DNA of 63,147 bases from Spirochaetaceae bacterium bin103 (lineage in GTDB: Bacteria > Spirochaetota > Spirochaetia > SZUA-6 > Bin103). The stretch is taken from the NCBI GenBank assembly GCA_002238925.1, contig MPNH01000028.1:1-63147 (forward strand), read 5' to 3'. Below are positions 29,706 through 38,909 of this stretch, one piece after another. Under the pieces are notes generated by a model that ran no database searches, was not told the DNA's origin, and worked only from the letters and a program-made list of their open reading frames with translations. A program made the position numbers and the translations under genes. Numbering within the stretch: the first letter of the stretch is position 1; every line of letters starts with the position of its first letter.

Positions 29706-30713
29706 TTACTCGACCACCTGCGCCACGCGCAACAGCCCCATCGGCGGAAAGATTCCCAGTTGCAGAGCAACCGGCATGCGGATGAGGATCGCGAACCGGG
29801 CCAGCGATGCCACCGGCAGGTTTTCCGGCGCCTCGCCGCCCACCAGTATGTTTTCTGCCTGCGCCCCGGCCAGCTTGCCGATCAGGAAGTAGCGGCTGAC
29901 CAGGCCGAGCATGGCCCGCGAGCGCTCGAAACTCGCCTCCACGGCGGCAAATGACGGGATTCCGCGGTCCGCGGCACGCTCGCTTATGTCCAGGCTGTTG
30001 ACCGTGATGAACGAGTCGGGGCCCATGTACAGGAACTGGGCGCCGTCGCGGACCAGGGCGTCGACCAGCTCGGGGAGGCGCGTCGCGTCGGGGCGGCCTT
30101 CTGCATTCAGGGGAACCGGGTATTCCAGTAGCGTGATGCCGCGGGCGCCGGTCTCGGTGCGCAACTGGTCGACGTTGGTCACCGAGTTGCGCTCCAGCGG
30201 GTTGTAAATTACCCCGAGCGTGTCGATGGGGCGATAGGCGAGGATGGTGTCGATCTGGGTATTGATCGGGGTCAGGAAGATGCTGCCGGTGAGCGGCCGT
30301 CCGGGGGCCTCGAACTGCTCGACGATCTTGTCCTGTACCGGGTAGGAAACAATCGAGAACACACCGGGAATGTCGCCAATGTGCATGCCCGGCTCGGCGC
30401 CGGTGTGCGGGCCGAAAATCCCGAGCGCCACCGAGGTGCCGAAGGTGTGGACGAGGTCCGGCTTCTCGGCGCGTATCTCGGCGGCGAATTCCGGCAACTT
30501 GCTGCGGTTCCGGTCGGCGTTGCGCAGGGTGTAGCGCACCGGTATGCCGCGTTCGTACATGTGTGCCCGGAAACCGTGCTCCACGTCGGTTTCTCCCCGC
30601 CATACCACCAGGTAGACGTGGAACGGATCGGTCGCGGTCTGCGCGGCGCCGTCACCGGGCGCGGCGACCAGAAGTGCGGCCACGAGCAGGGCCGCTATCG
30701 GGAAGCCCTTCAC
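29706..30713 (-). CDS. Periplasmic binding protein, ABC_sub_bind (PF04392)-like
   Basis: A protein of 335 residues with signal peptide MKGFPIAALLVAALLVAA. The mature part shows the ABC_sub_bind/TrpX-type fold: PDLVHTFGTSVALGIFG, GVFSIVSYPVQD, IDTLGVIYNPLERNS, FLYMGPDSFITVNS and IGKLAGAQAENIL. No permease or ATPase partner is adjacent. It is instead wedged between a sensor-MFS fusion and a sensor phosphatase, which suggests that it binds a ligand and reports to their periplasmic domains. The GTG start at 30713 overlaps the upstream stop (GTGA), so translation is coupled. Confidence 0.85.
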   Translation of the reverse strand: MKGFPIAALLVAALLVAAPGDGAAQTATDPFHVYLVVWRGETDVEHGFRAHMYERGIPVRYTLRNADRNRSKLPEFAAEIRAEKPDLVHTFGTSVALGIFGPHTGAEPGMHIGDIPGVFSIVSYPVQDKIVEQFEAPGRPLTGSIFLTPINTQIDTILAYRPIDTLGVIYNPLERNSVTNVDQLRTETGARGITLLEYPVPLNAEGRPDATRLPELVDALVRDGAQFLYMGPDSFITVNSLDISERAADRGIPSFAAVEASFERSRAMLGLVSRYFLIGKLAGAQAENILVGGEAPENLPVASLARFAILIRMPVALQLGIFPPMGLLRVAQVVE

Positions 30714-32788
30714 GCCGGCACCCGCTTGCTGGCCTGCGCGGCACCGAACAGCGTGTAGCAGACGGTGCAGGCAAACACCACGATCCCGATGATGAGCATC
30801 GCCTGGCCATAGCCGACGAAGGTGACGACTGCCCCCACCGCCAGCGCGCCGGCCGCGGTGCCGACGCGCTCGATGGTGCGGAATGCGCTTACCACCGCAC
30901 CCGGTCCGAGGCCGAAACTCCGGCCGCGTTCGGCGATTCTCTGCACCACCGCGAGTTGGGGAGCGGTGGTCAGCGCCTGCCCGGAGCCGAGCACGGCGGC
31001 CGCGGCGACCACGCCGGCGGTGGAGCCGATGAGCGTCGGCAACAGGCACCCAAGCCCGCTCATCAGGCCGCCGAGGACAATGAAGGTGCGTGGCCGTCCG
31101 CTCCGGTCGGCGCCGCTCGCGGCCAGCGGCGTAATCGCTATGCAGGCAATGCCGAACACCATCAACACGCGCCCGATGTTCGACTGCGTGTTGCCGAGGT
31201 CGGCAAGGAACAGCGGCAACAGAAAGAAGTACAGGCCGCTGAGGATGAGCTTGTTGGGCACGGCCGAGAACAGCGTCAGCACGACGAACTCGCGTTGCGA
31301 GAACACGCGCCGCCAACTGCGCATCGATTGCAGCCGCGGACGCGCCTCCGTGTGCGAGTCCCGGTCCACCGCGATCAGCGCCGCGCCGGCGGCAAACAAG
31401 GCCATTGCGGCGGCAACGAGGAGCGTGTTCCGGTAGCCGAGACGGTCCGCAAGGATGCCGCCCATTGCCGGACCGCAGACGAACGCCGCGAAAAACGCGC
31501 CGGTGAAGCCGGTCATGCCCACGGCGCGGCGCGACGACTCGGCGTGGTGCGCGACGTAGGTCTGGGCGGCAATGAAGATGGTTCCGTAGCCGAGGCCGGC
31601 AAGGGTCCACCACAGCAGTGCTTCGATGATGGTGGACGACAGGGCCGCTCCGATGTGCCCGGCGACCGACGGCAGGATCCCCAGGATGAACAATGTCCGA
31701 GGTCCCAGGGAGTCGGTAATCGCTCCGGCGATCGGCGTGGCGATCAGCACCACCACCATGAACGTCGTGAACGGCAGGCCGATGGTGAGCTCCCGGCTCA
31801 AGTTGCCGATGGGCGTGTACACGTCGCCGAAAAACAGCGGCAGGAAGGGCCGGGAGAGTTCCTGCGCGAGCATGAACAGGAACAGCGGGATGCGCACGTC
31901 CATCGGCGAACGCGGCACGACGGTCCGTTCGAGGCCCGGAGCGGTAAAGCGGAACCGCTCCCCGAGTCCCGTTACCACGTCTCGTATTCGCTGCTGAATG
32001 GTCCGGTCGATCTGCACCGCCCGCGCGTCCTCGGCCTCCTCGGTCAGCATGGCGAACGCCGTGTTGACGCGCTGTACGACGGCGTTGTAGGCCCGCGCGA
32101 CGTGTCCGACCTCATCCCGCCTGCGCAGCCCGATCCGGTACAGAAAGTCACCCTTCGCGCCGCGCACGATCAGCCGGTCGGCCAGTCTGATGGGACCGGA
32201 TATGCGTACCACGACGAACGCCACCAGCAGCTCTATCCCGATCAGCAGCGTGACCAGGAAGGCGGTTACGATGTCGAACCGCAACCCGGCCAGCTCCGAT
32301 CGCACCGCTCCCTCGCGCACTTCGACGTGCAGGAATCCCACCGTATTGCCGTCCGCAAGGATTGGCAGTTCGAGCGAGTCCGCGGAGCGCGCCGCGGATG
32401 CCCGGGTACCGTGCTGGTAGAGTTCGGCGCCGTCGGAGGTGGTCACCCCCACGTAGGTAAAGTCGGGATTGCGGTCCAGCACGCCCTGCAGGAACTCGTC
32501 CATGCCGACGAGCGCATCGAGCGGGATGCCGAGCGCAACGGCGTAACTGATCTGCTCGGTGACCAGTCCCCCGGCCACCTCCGCCTTGCGATGGATTTCG
32601 GGAAGGAGCGAGTCTTCGAACGCAATTGCGAGCACGTAGGACACGACCCCCTGGGCGAGGAGCAGCAGTCCCGCGGTCAACAGGGCAAGGCGCACGATCA
32701 CGCCCCGGAACAGCCGCTGTTCGTCGCCGGCGACCGAGGTCGGCGAATCCGCCGCGCCGCGCCTGGGGTCTATCGGAGCATCACTCAT
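30710..32788 (-). CDS. Sensor-HAMP-MFS fusion protein
   Basis: This 692-residue protein has an unusual order. Membrane segment 1 (28-52), a periplasmic domain of about 115 residues and membrane segment 2 (171-195) come first. A HAMP domain follows (196-248, with GPIRLADRLI and RRDEVGHVARAYNAVVQRV), then a coiled-coil linker (249-290). The rest is a complete Major Facilitator transporter of about twelve segments (298-685), with the cytoplasmic loop motifs GAITDSLGPR and GGILADRLGYR. The first half is what chemoreceptors and histidine kinases carry, but no kinase, cyclase or methyl-accepting output exists here. The natural reading is a transporter gated or monitored by its own sensor. ATG at 32788 overlaps the upstream sensor gene by eight bases. 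A frameshift-made fusion is unlikely because a single frame runs through both halves without odd composition. Confidence 0.85.
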   Translation of the reverse strand: MSDAPIDPRRGAADSPTSVAGDEQRLFRGVIVRLALLTAGLLLLAQGVVSYVLAIAFEDSLLPEIHRKAEVAGGLVTEQISYAVALGIPLDALVGMDEFLQGVLDRNPDFTYVGVTTSDGAELYQHGTRASAARSADSLELPILADGNTVGFLHVEVREGAVRSELAGLRFDIVTAFLVTLLIGIELLVAFVVVRISGPIRLADRLIVRGAKGDFLYRIGLRRRDEVGHVARAYNAVVQRVNTAFAMLTEEAEDARAVQIDRTIQQRIRDVVTGLGERFRFTAPGLERTVVPRSPMDVRIPLFLFMLAQELSRPFLPLFFGDVYTPIGNLSRELTIGLPFTTFMVVVLIATPIAGAITDSLGPRTLFILGILPSVAGHIGAALSSTIIEALLWWTLAGLGYGTIFIAAQTYVAHHAESSRRAVGMTGFTGAFFAAFVCGPAMGGILADRLGYRNTLLVAAAMALFAAGAALIAVDRDSHTEARPRLQSMRSWRRVFSQREFVVLTLFSAVPNKLILSGLYFFLLPLFLADLGNTQSNIGRVLMVFGIACIAITPLAASGADRSGRPRTFIVLGGLMSGLGCLLPTLIGSTAGVVAAAAVLGSGQALTTAPQLAVVQRIAERGRSFGLGPGAVVSAFRTIERVGTAAGALAVGAVVTFVGYGQAMLIIGIVVFACTVCYTLFGAAQASKRVPA

Positions 32789-33572
32789 TGCCGTTCCTGG
32801 TAATTCCCCGTGAGAGAAACGGCTCGGCTTCGATCTGGCGGATTTCCCTGGTAGCGCGGGCCACCGCTTCGCACGCCTCGTCGGCGGTGCGGGCAAGGTC
32901 CGCCGCCGCCGGATCGAAATCGATCTGCTGTTCGTTCTCGGCATGTTCGAGGGTGACGCGCATGCGCTCCAACCGGTGGCGCAGCCGGCGCGTAAGGATG
33001 ACGGCCAATACCGTACCGGTCAGGGCAACGAGGACGACGGTGGCGGCGCACAGTCCGGCGATTCGCACCGCCATGGCGCGCACCTCACGGTCGAACGCGG
33101 TGCGCGAGTAGCGCAACGCCAGCGCACCGACCGCACGGCCGAGGACATCGTTCACCTGCACGCCGACGACATACGCGTCGTGCTCGATCCTGGTCCACAC
33201 CGGCTGATCGGCCACCTCCCACGCAACGGCCCACTCCTTGGAGACCAGGTCGCCGCGCAGGCTTTCGTCGGAACTGTACAGAACCGTACCCTGGTCGTCG
33301 AACATCTCGATCGAAAGCACCCCCGGATCGCGCAGGGTACGCGCCTGCAGGGCGGTATTCACTCCCGGCAGCGAGTCGACGGCGAGGCCGAGGGCAAGCG
33401 AAGCCTCAATGGAGTGGCCGATGTCCTGCAGCACCAGGGCGTGCCGGTCGCGGGTCAGATCGGACAGATACTTGCGGTACTTGTAGTGGTTCATCAGCCC
33501 GGTAAGGGACACCGCAAGCGTGAGTATCAGAAAGATGTTGACCGACACGCGGGCCGGGAGATTAAGAAGCAT
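32781..33572 (-). CDS. Membrane sensor protein without output domain
   Basis: A 263-residue protein with a membrane segment near the N-terminus (about 11-28), a periplasmic Cache-like domain (SIEMFDDQGTVLYSSDESL and AVGALALRYSRTAFDREV) and a second membrane segment (about 175-197). A short cytoplasmic helix follows (RRLRHRLERMRVTLEHAENE). The layout mirrors the N-terminal half of the neighbouring HAMP-MFS fusion, suggesting paralogy or a heterodimeric sensor. There is no catalytic domain. It is the first gene of the operon that ends with the RsbW-like kinase. Confidence 0.78.
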   Translation of the reverse strand: MLLNLPARVSVNIFLILTLAVSLTGLMNHYKYRKYLSDLTRDRHALVLQDIGHSIEASLALGLAVDSLPGVNTALQARTLRDPGVLSIEMFDDQGTVLYSSDESLRGDLVSKEWAVAWEVADQPVWTRIEHDAYVVGVQVNDVLGRAVGALALRYSRTAFDREVRAMAVRIAGLCAATVVLVALTGTVLAVILTRRLRHRLERMRVTLEHAENEQQIDFDPAAADLARTADEACEAVARATREIRQIEAEPFLSRGITRNGNE

Positions 33573-33591
33573 CTACCTTAATGTTCCGCCG

Positions 33592-33623
33592 GGCAGGGCC
33601 GAGGCGGGTGCAACGGCCCTGCC
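33592..33623 (-). terminator. Hairpin between amtB and the sensor operon
   Basis: A perfect 10-bp stem (GGCAGGGCCG with CGGCCCTGCC) closes a 12-base loop in the 96-base gap after amtB. It is not followed by a U-run on either strand, so it may be a weak or factor-assisted terminator, or an mRNA end-stabilising hairpin. Confidence 0.65.
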
Positions 33624-33668
33624 GCCGCCGCGCCTGCCCCGCGCATCATACCCGATTCCCGGCTTCCG

Positions 33669-35051
33669 TTACTCCTCGATGTCTTCTTCCGGCATCAACA
33701 CGAACTCGGGATAGGCGTCGATCTTGAGCTCCGCCGTATCCTGACCCATGCGCTCCACGTTCTTCGTAACCCGTACCGTGAGCAGTACGTCGATCAGTTT
33801 CCAGGCCAGGAACGACAGCACGAACACGAACGCGCCGACCGCAAGGATCCCGATCAGTTGCACGCCGAAGTTGCCGCCCGCGGCAATGCACACCGCCAGC
33901 GTGCCCCAGATGCCGCATATCAGGTGGGCGGGTACCGCCCCGACCACGTCGTCGATCTTCATTTTCTCCAGTGCCTTGATGCTCAGCGTGCAGAGCAATC
34001 CGCCCACCGCACCGATAATCACCGACCACAGGTGCTGCGTGATGTCGGGCCCCGCCGTGATCGAGACCAGTCCGGCAATGGCGCCATTGAGCGCGGCGAA
34101 CATGTCGGTGCGGCCGAGGATCCATCGGGAACAGGCGAGCGCCGTGATCACCCCGGCGGCGGCGGCCAGGTTGGTGTTTACCATCACGTTGCTCATCGCC
34201 ACCGCGTCGAGCGCGGAGCCGAGCACGAGCTGCGAGCCGCCATTGAACCCGAACCAGCCGAGCCACAGGATGAACACCCCGAGCGTAACCAGCACGACGT
34301 TGGAGGGCGGCGTGGCATGAACCGAGCCGTCCTTGCGGAACTTGCCGAGCCGCGGGCCGACCACCAGCACCCCCGCCAGAGCCGCCCAGCCGCCGGTGCC
34401 GTGCACGATGGTGGAGCCGGCGAAGTCCTGAAAGCCCATGCCGGCGAGCCAGCCGCCGCCCCAGGTCCACGCTCCGACCACCGGATAGATGATCGCGGTG
34501 AGGATCGCCGTGAACACGAAGAACGACCACATCTTGACCCGTTCCGCGAGAGCACCCGACACGATCGACGCGGCCGTTGCCACGAACACCATCTGGAAGA
34601 ACCAGTCCGACATGACCGCGTAGCCGCTCTCGACCACCGCCGCGGTCGCCGCCGCGTCGCCGCCGATCAGCGCCAGTTCGTCCGCGGACGGGCCGTACAG
34701 CAACTTGAACGAGCCGATGAAGCCGCCCACGTCGACGTACATCAGGTTGTAGCCGATCAGGTAGTACGCCAGCCCGGCGATCGAATACAGGCCGAGGTTC
34801 TTCAGGCAGATGACGGAGGCATTCTTGGTGCGCACCGAGCCGGCCTCCAGCATGGTGAACCCGGCTGCCATCCACATGACCAGTGCGCCCCAGACCAGAA
34901 ACGAGAACGTGTTGAAGACGAACAGCGTCTCCTCGTCCACCGCCGCGTAAGCGAACGATGCGCCACCGAACAGCAGGCCGAGAATCAGCAGTGCCCGCGT
35001 TATCGATATCCCTGAGCGGTCCGAAAACAGGTGTCCGACCCGTCGAATCAT
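33669..35051 (-). CDS. amtB: Ammonium transporter
   Basis: A 460-residue Amt/MEP/Rh channel with a signal-like N-terminus and eleven predicted membrane segments. The twin pore histidines are seen in STIVHGTGGWAAL and AVPAHLICGIWG. The ammonium gate region WFFQMVFVATAASIVSGA is present. The C-terminal tail is long and ends acidic (EEDIEE), and continues past the usual PEF motif. No PII (glnK) gene is adjacent, which is less common. GAGGGG lies about nine bases before the ATG. It points into the sensor operon but a hairpin separates them. Confidence 0.95.
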   Translation of the reverse strand: MIRRVGHLFSDRSGISITRALLILGLLFGGASFAYAAVDEETLFVFNTFSFLVWGALVMWMAAGFTMLEAGSVRTKNASVICLKNLGLYSIAGLAYYLIGYNLMYVDVGGFIGSFKLLYGPSADELALIGGDAAATAAVVESGYAVMSDWFFQMVFVATAASIVSGALAERVKMWSFFVFTAILTAIIYPVVGAWTWGGGWLAGMGFQDFAGSTIVHGTGGWAALAGVLVVGPRLGKFRKDGSVHATPPSNVVLVTLGVFILWLGWFGFNGGSQLVLGSALDAVAMSNVMVNTNLAAAAGVITALACSRWILGRTDMFAALNGAIAGLVSITAGPDITQHLWSVIIGAVGGLLCTLSIKALEKMKIDDVVGAVPAHLICGIWGTLAVCIAAGGNFGVQLIGILAVGAFVFVLSFLAWKLIDVLLTVRVTKNVERMGQDTAELKIDAYPEFVLMPEEDIEE

Positions 35052-35318
35052 AGTTGTCTATCCCCTCTATGCGTTACCATGATTTTGGCTTCCGTGCGCG
35101 GTCGCAACGCTGACAGCGACTTCAGGAAGCTCCGGGTGCATACTGTAGGACAGAAGGACCAAATGATCTACCCGACGCGGCGCGAGTGGTATTCGCGGTG
35201 CCGACAACGAGTTGCCCGCACCGCCCGGCAGCCGGCGGCGGGTTGCGCAACGAGGTGGGCTTGCGCGATGATCGCTACGAATGACTAGCAGTATGTCCAG
35301 TATCCCGCACCAGGCGGA

Positions 35319-36014
35319 ATGCGCGTAACCATTATCGCAGCCCTGCAGGAGGAGCTGGACGCCTTCCGACACGCGCACGACCTTGAACCGGTGCCTCGGC
35401 GGGGGCCGTTCACGGCGTTTCGCTGGCGGCTTGGCGTCGCTGACGTGACGGTGCTGCACTCGGGCGTCGGCAAGGTGAGCGCGGCCATGGTTGCCCAATA
35501 CGCGGTCGATCATTTCCGCCCGGACTACCTGATCGTGACCGGAATCGCCGGCGCGGTCAGCGGCCACTTGGCATTGGGCGACGTCGTGGTGAGCCGCGAC
35601 TGCGTACAGCATGACCTGGACGTGACCGCGCTCGGCGTGCCGGTGGGGCAGGTTCCCCGTACCGAGCATCGCTTCCTGGCCGCCGACCCGAGGCTGGTGG
35701 CGCTGGCCATGGCCACGGAGGTGCCCGGGCAACGGGTGGTCGCCGGGCGGATTCTGACTGGCGACCAGTTCGTGGCCGCCACCGCCGCCAGCCGGCAGGA
35801 GCGCCTGCGCAGCCTGAACGGTACCGTCGTGGAGATGGAGGGCGCGGCGGTTGCCCTGGTGGCGACGGTGAACCGCGTCCCGTTCGTGATAATCCGCTCG
35901 GTTTCGGATCACGCCGACGGCTCCGCGCCGGCCGACTTCCGGGCCTGCCTGCGGCGTGCCGCGGCCAACTCCTGCACGGTCTGCCTGGGCATCCTCCTGG
36001 GGCTTGACGAATAA
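35319..36014 (+). CDS. mtnN: 5'-methylthioadenosine/S-adenosylhomocysteine nucleosidase
   Basis: A 231-residue hydrolase that releases adenine from methylthioadenosine, S-adenosylhomocysteine and 5'-deoxyadenosine, the last being the by-product of radical SAM enzymes such as LipA. It opens MRVTIIAALQEELDAF and contains HSGVGKVSAA, VTGIAGAV, GDQFVA, the catalytic VVEMEGAAVA and RSVSDHADG. No strong ribosome site is seen. The 267-base gap before it holds no recognisable element. Confidence 0.93.
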   Translation: MRVTIIAALQEELDAFRHAHDLEPVPRRGPFTAFRWRLGVADVTVLHSGVGKVSAAMVAQYAVDHFRPDYLIVTGIAGAVSGHLALGDVVVSRDCVQHDLDVTALGVPVGQVPRTEHRFLAADPRLVALAMATEVPGQRVVAGRILTGDQFVAATAASRQERLRSLNGTVVEMEGAAVALVATVNRVPFVIIRSVSDHADGSAPADFRACLRRAAANSCTVCLGILLGLDE

Positions 36015-36059
36015 GCCCGAATTCGGCGCCGGCGCTTGCGCAGTGGGACGGCCGCCGCG

Positions 36060-37361
36060 ATGATGAACGGCATGTCAACGAGGCGGAGCGAGCGGTCCTG
36101 GGTACTGTACGACGTGGCCAACTCGGCCTACACGCTGATGGTCACCACCGCGATCTTCCCGCTGTTCTACAAGAATGTGATTGCCGCCGACGTTCCGGGG
36201 GCGGTCTCCACCGCGAGGCTCGCGTTTGCAAGCAGCGCGTTCACGCTGGTGGTTGCCGTGCTGGCGACCGCGTTGGGGCCGATGGCCGACTACGAAGGGC
36301 GCAAGAAGCGGTTCTTTGCCGTGTTCTTCGGCCTGGGGGTGGCCGCCACCGGGCTGCTGGCGTTCGTGCCGGCCGGCCGCGAGTTCGCGGTGCTGGCGGC
36401 GTACGGGCTGTCGGCGATCGGGTTCGCCGCCGCCAACGTATTCTACGACTCGTTTCTGACCGACGTAACCACGCCGGAACGCATGGACCGGGTGTCGTCC
36501 GCCGGCTATGCCTGGGGCTACGTCGGCTCAACGGTGCCGTTCGTGGCGGCGATGGCGCTGATCAATCTGGCGCCGGGAGCCGGTCTGCTGACGACGGAGG
36601 GCGCGGTGCGGGTGGCCTTTCTCATTGCCGCCGTGTGGTGGGCAGCGTTCACGGTGCCGCTGTTCCGGTCGGTGCGCCAGGTGCACTTCATTGCCGCGGC
36701 GGGGCCGAAGGCCGCGGACCTGGTGCGCGACAGCGTCCGGCGGGTTGCGGCGGTGGTGCGCGACCTGCGCGGCCATCGCGCGGTGTTCATCTTCCTGGCC
36801 GCCTATTTCTTCTACATCGACGGCGTCGGCACGGTAATCAAGCTGGCTACCGCCTACGGCACCGACCTGGGGCTGTCCGCCGAGACCCTGCTGGTGATGC
36901 TGCTGGTGGTGCAACTGGTGGCGTTCCCGTGCGCGCTGATCTACGGCCGGCTGGCGCAACGCAGCGAACGGGCAACCCGGACCCTGCTGTTGATCGGAAT
37001 CGGCATCTACACCGTGATCACGGTGGCGGCGTTCGCGATCTGGCGGCTGCCGGAGGCGGCGCGGGTGCCGATGTTCTGGGTGCTGTCGATGCTGGTGGCC
37101 AGTTCCCAGGGCGGCATCCAGGCGCTGTCGCGGTCGTTCTACGCCGGCTTGATTCCGGCCAACTCGTCGGCGGAGTTCTTCGGGTTCTACAACATCTTCG
37201 GCAAGTTTGCGGCCATCGTGGGACCGGTGCTGGTGGGCGTGTTCGCGGCGCTGACCGGTGATTCGAGCATCGGCGTGTTGAGCCTTGCGGTACTGTTCGT
37301 GGCCGGCGGCTTCCTGCTGACGCGCGTGCCTGCCCAACCTACGGCGCGAAACAGTCAATGA
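36060..37361 (+). CDS. UMF1/Atg22-type MFS transporter
   Basis: A membrane protein of about 433 residues with twelve hydrophobic segments. VLYDVANSAYTLMVTTAIFP, GPMADYEGRKKRFFAVFFG and SSQGGIQALSRSFYAGLIP are typical of the UMF1 (Atg22-like) MFS group, whose yeast member exports amino acids from vacuoles. The bacterial substrate is unknown. The start is ambiguous among ATG codons at 36060, 36063 and 36072. Its 3' end overlaps the convergent prpD by 23 bases. Confidence 0.85.
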   Translation: MMNGMSTRRSERSWVLYDVANSAYTLMVTTAIFPLFYKNVIAADVPGAVSTARLAFASSAFTLVVAVLATALGPMADYEGRKKRFFAVFFGLGVAATGLLAFVPAGREFAVLAAYGLSAIGFAAANVFYDSFLTDVTTPERMDRVSSAGYAWGYVGSTVPFVAAMALINLAPGAGLLTTEGAVRVAFLIAAVWWAAFTVPLFRSVRQVHFIAAAGPKAADLVRDSVRRVAAVVRDLRGHRAVFIFLAAYFFYIDGVGTVIKLATAYGTDLGLSAETLLVMLLVVQLVAFPCALIYGRLAQRSERATRTLLLIGIGIYTVITVAAFAIWRLPEAARVPMFWVLSMLVASSQGGIQALSRSFYAGLIPANSSAEFFGFYNIFGKFAAIVGPVLVGVFAALTGDSSIGVLSLAVLFVAGGFLLTRVPAQPTARNSQ

Positions 37362-38890
37362 GCTGGTCGACGTGCAGCCGGTCGGTGCGCCGCGGGTCGT
37401 CCCACAGGCGGCGCACGGCGGCGGCGCGTGATGCAGGCATCCGGGTGGCGGCGCTGCGCGCGAACTTGGCGGCCAGGTGCGGCTCCGCCTCTGCGCGCCG
37501 GCGCGGGTGGCCGAGCGGGTAGTCGATTGCCACCGCGCGGGTGGCGGTGCCGTCCCGGAAGCGCACCTGCACACGGTTGCCGATGGCGCGCTTGGCCGGG
37601 TCGAGGTACGCCTCGGTGTAGCTCGGGTCTTCGTGTACGCTGGTGCGCGCGCGCAGGAAGTCGATGCGCGGGTCGGCGGCGGCTTCGTCGCGGTAGTGCT
37701 CGCTGCGCAGTTCGCCGTGCAGCAGCGCCGCCGCCACCATGTACTGCAGGCAATGGTCGCGCGCGGCGGGCGTGGCGAGCGGGCCCTGCTTGTCGATGAT
37801 GCGCACGGCGGATTCCTGGCTGTGGATGACGATTTCGTCCACCTCGGCGGCACGCGGGGCCACCTCCCGGTGCAGGGCGAACGCCGCCTCCACGGCGGTC
37901 TGGCCGTGGAACTCCGCCGGAAAGCCGACCTTGAACAGGATGTTTTCGGCTACGTAGCAGCCGAGCGGCTGAGCGAGACGCAGCTCGGCGCCGCCCAACA
38001 CCACGTCCTGGAAGCCCCAGCGCGGCGCGCTGAGCGCCGCGGGGTAGCCCATTTCGCCGCGCAGCGCGAGTTGCGCCAGCCACAGGCCGCGGCTGGTGGC
38101 ATCGCCGGCGGCCCACGACTTGCGCGACCCGGTGGTGGCGCCGTGCCGGTAGGTGCGCAGGGCGCCGCCGTCCAGAAACGCGTGCGACAGCGCCGCCAGC
38201 ACCTGCTCCGGGGTGCCCCCGAGCAGGCGTGCGGCCACGCCGGCGCTGGCAATCCGCACCAGGATCACGTGGTCCAGGCCGAGCCGGTTGAAGCTGTTGT
38301 GCAGGGCCAGGATGCCCTGAATCTCGTAGGCCTGGATCTGTGCGGCGAGCAGCTCCCGCACCGTCAGGCCGCGCACCTGGGCGCACGCCAGCAGCGCGCC
38401 GAGGTTGTCCGACGGGTGGCCCCATTCGGCGGCCAGCCAGGTGTCGTTGTAGTCGAGCCAGCGGATCAGCGTGCCGATGTTGAACGCCGCGGTCACCGGG
38501 TCGAGCGCCAGCGCGGTACCGGGCACCCGTATCGCGCCCGGCACCGGTGCGCCACTGCGCGCTGGCGAGGCTTCCGTTGCGCGCGCGGTGGCTGCCGCGG
38601 TCAGGGCGCTTGGCGCAGGTGCGGCGCCTGGTCCGGGCGTGGCGGATGACGCGGGTGTTGCGTCCGGAGCGTCCTCCGCGGGCGGCGGCGCGGCGAGCCG
38701 GCCGAGCAGGCGGGGGCGGGCCGACCGGTCGGCGGCACTCCGGCGCGTCGAGGGCGAGCAGGGCGCAGCCGAGCGAGTCGAGCAGGCTCATGCGCGCGGT
38801 GCGGTAGGCGAGCGCGCTGAATGGCGGCGGCGCGGTGAGGTAGCCGGCGATCTCGGCCAGCACCCGATCGGCGCCGGGCGCGGTAGTCAT
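37339..38890 (-). CDS. prpD: 2-methylcitrate dehydratase (PrpD), frameshifted near N-terminus
   Basis: PrpD turns 2-methylcitrate into 2-methyl-cis-aconitate. The N-terminal part from ATG 38890 reads YRTARMSLLDSLGCALLALD. The remainder, VPGTALALDPVTAAFNIGTL, RWLDYNDTWLAAEWGHPSDN, GSRKSWAAGDATSRGL and LGHPRRRAEAEP, is in another frame. Between them lies a GC-rich segment (about 38540-38730) coding an Ala/Pro/Thr-rich stretch of some sixty residues not found in the family, and the frame changes inside it. No clear near-duplicate was found, so the cause is open. It follows prpC by 19 bases. Confidence 0.88.
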
Positions 38891-38909
38891 GGCAGGCACG
38901 GTGTCCGCG

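Noticed and set aside
30563..32803. 746-codon plus-strand open frame opposite the sensor-HAMP-MFS gene
   Set aside because: Composition is Arg/Gly/His-rich without any motif; the opposite strand codes recognisable HAMP and MFS sequence.
37739..38652. Plus-strand frames across prpD as separate genes
   Set aside because: They are reverse-strand shadows of prpD without motifs.
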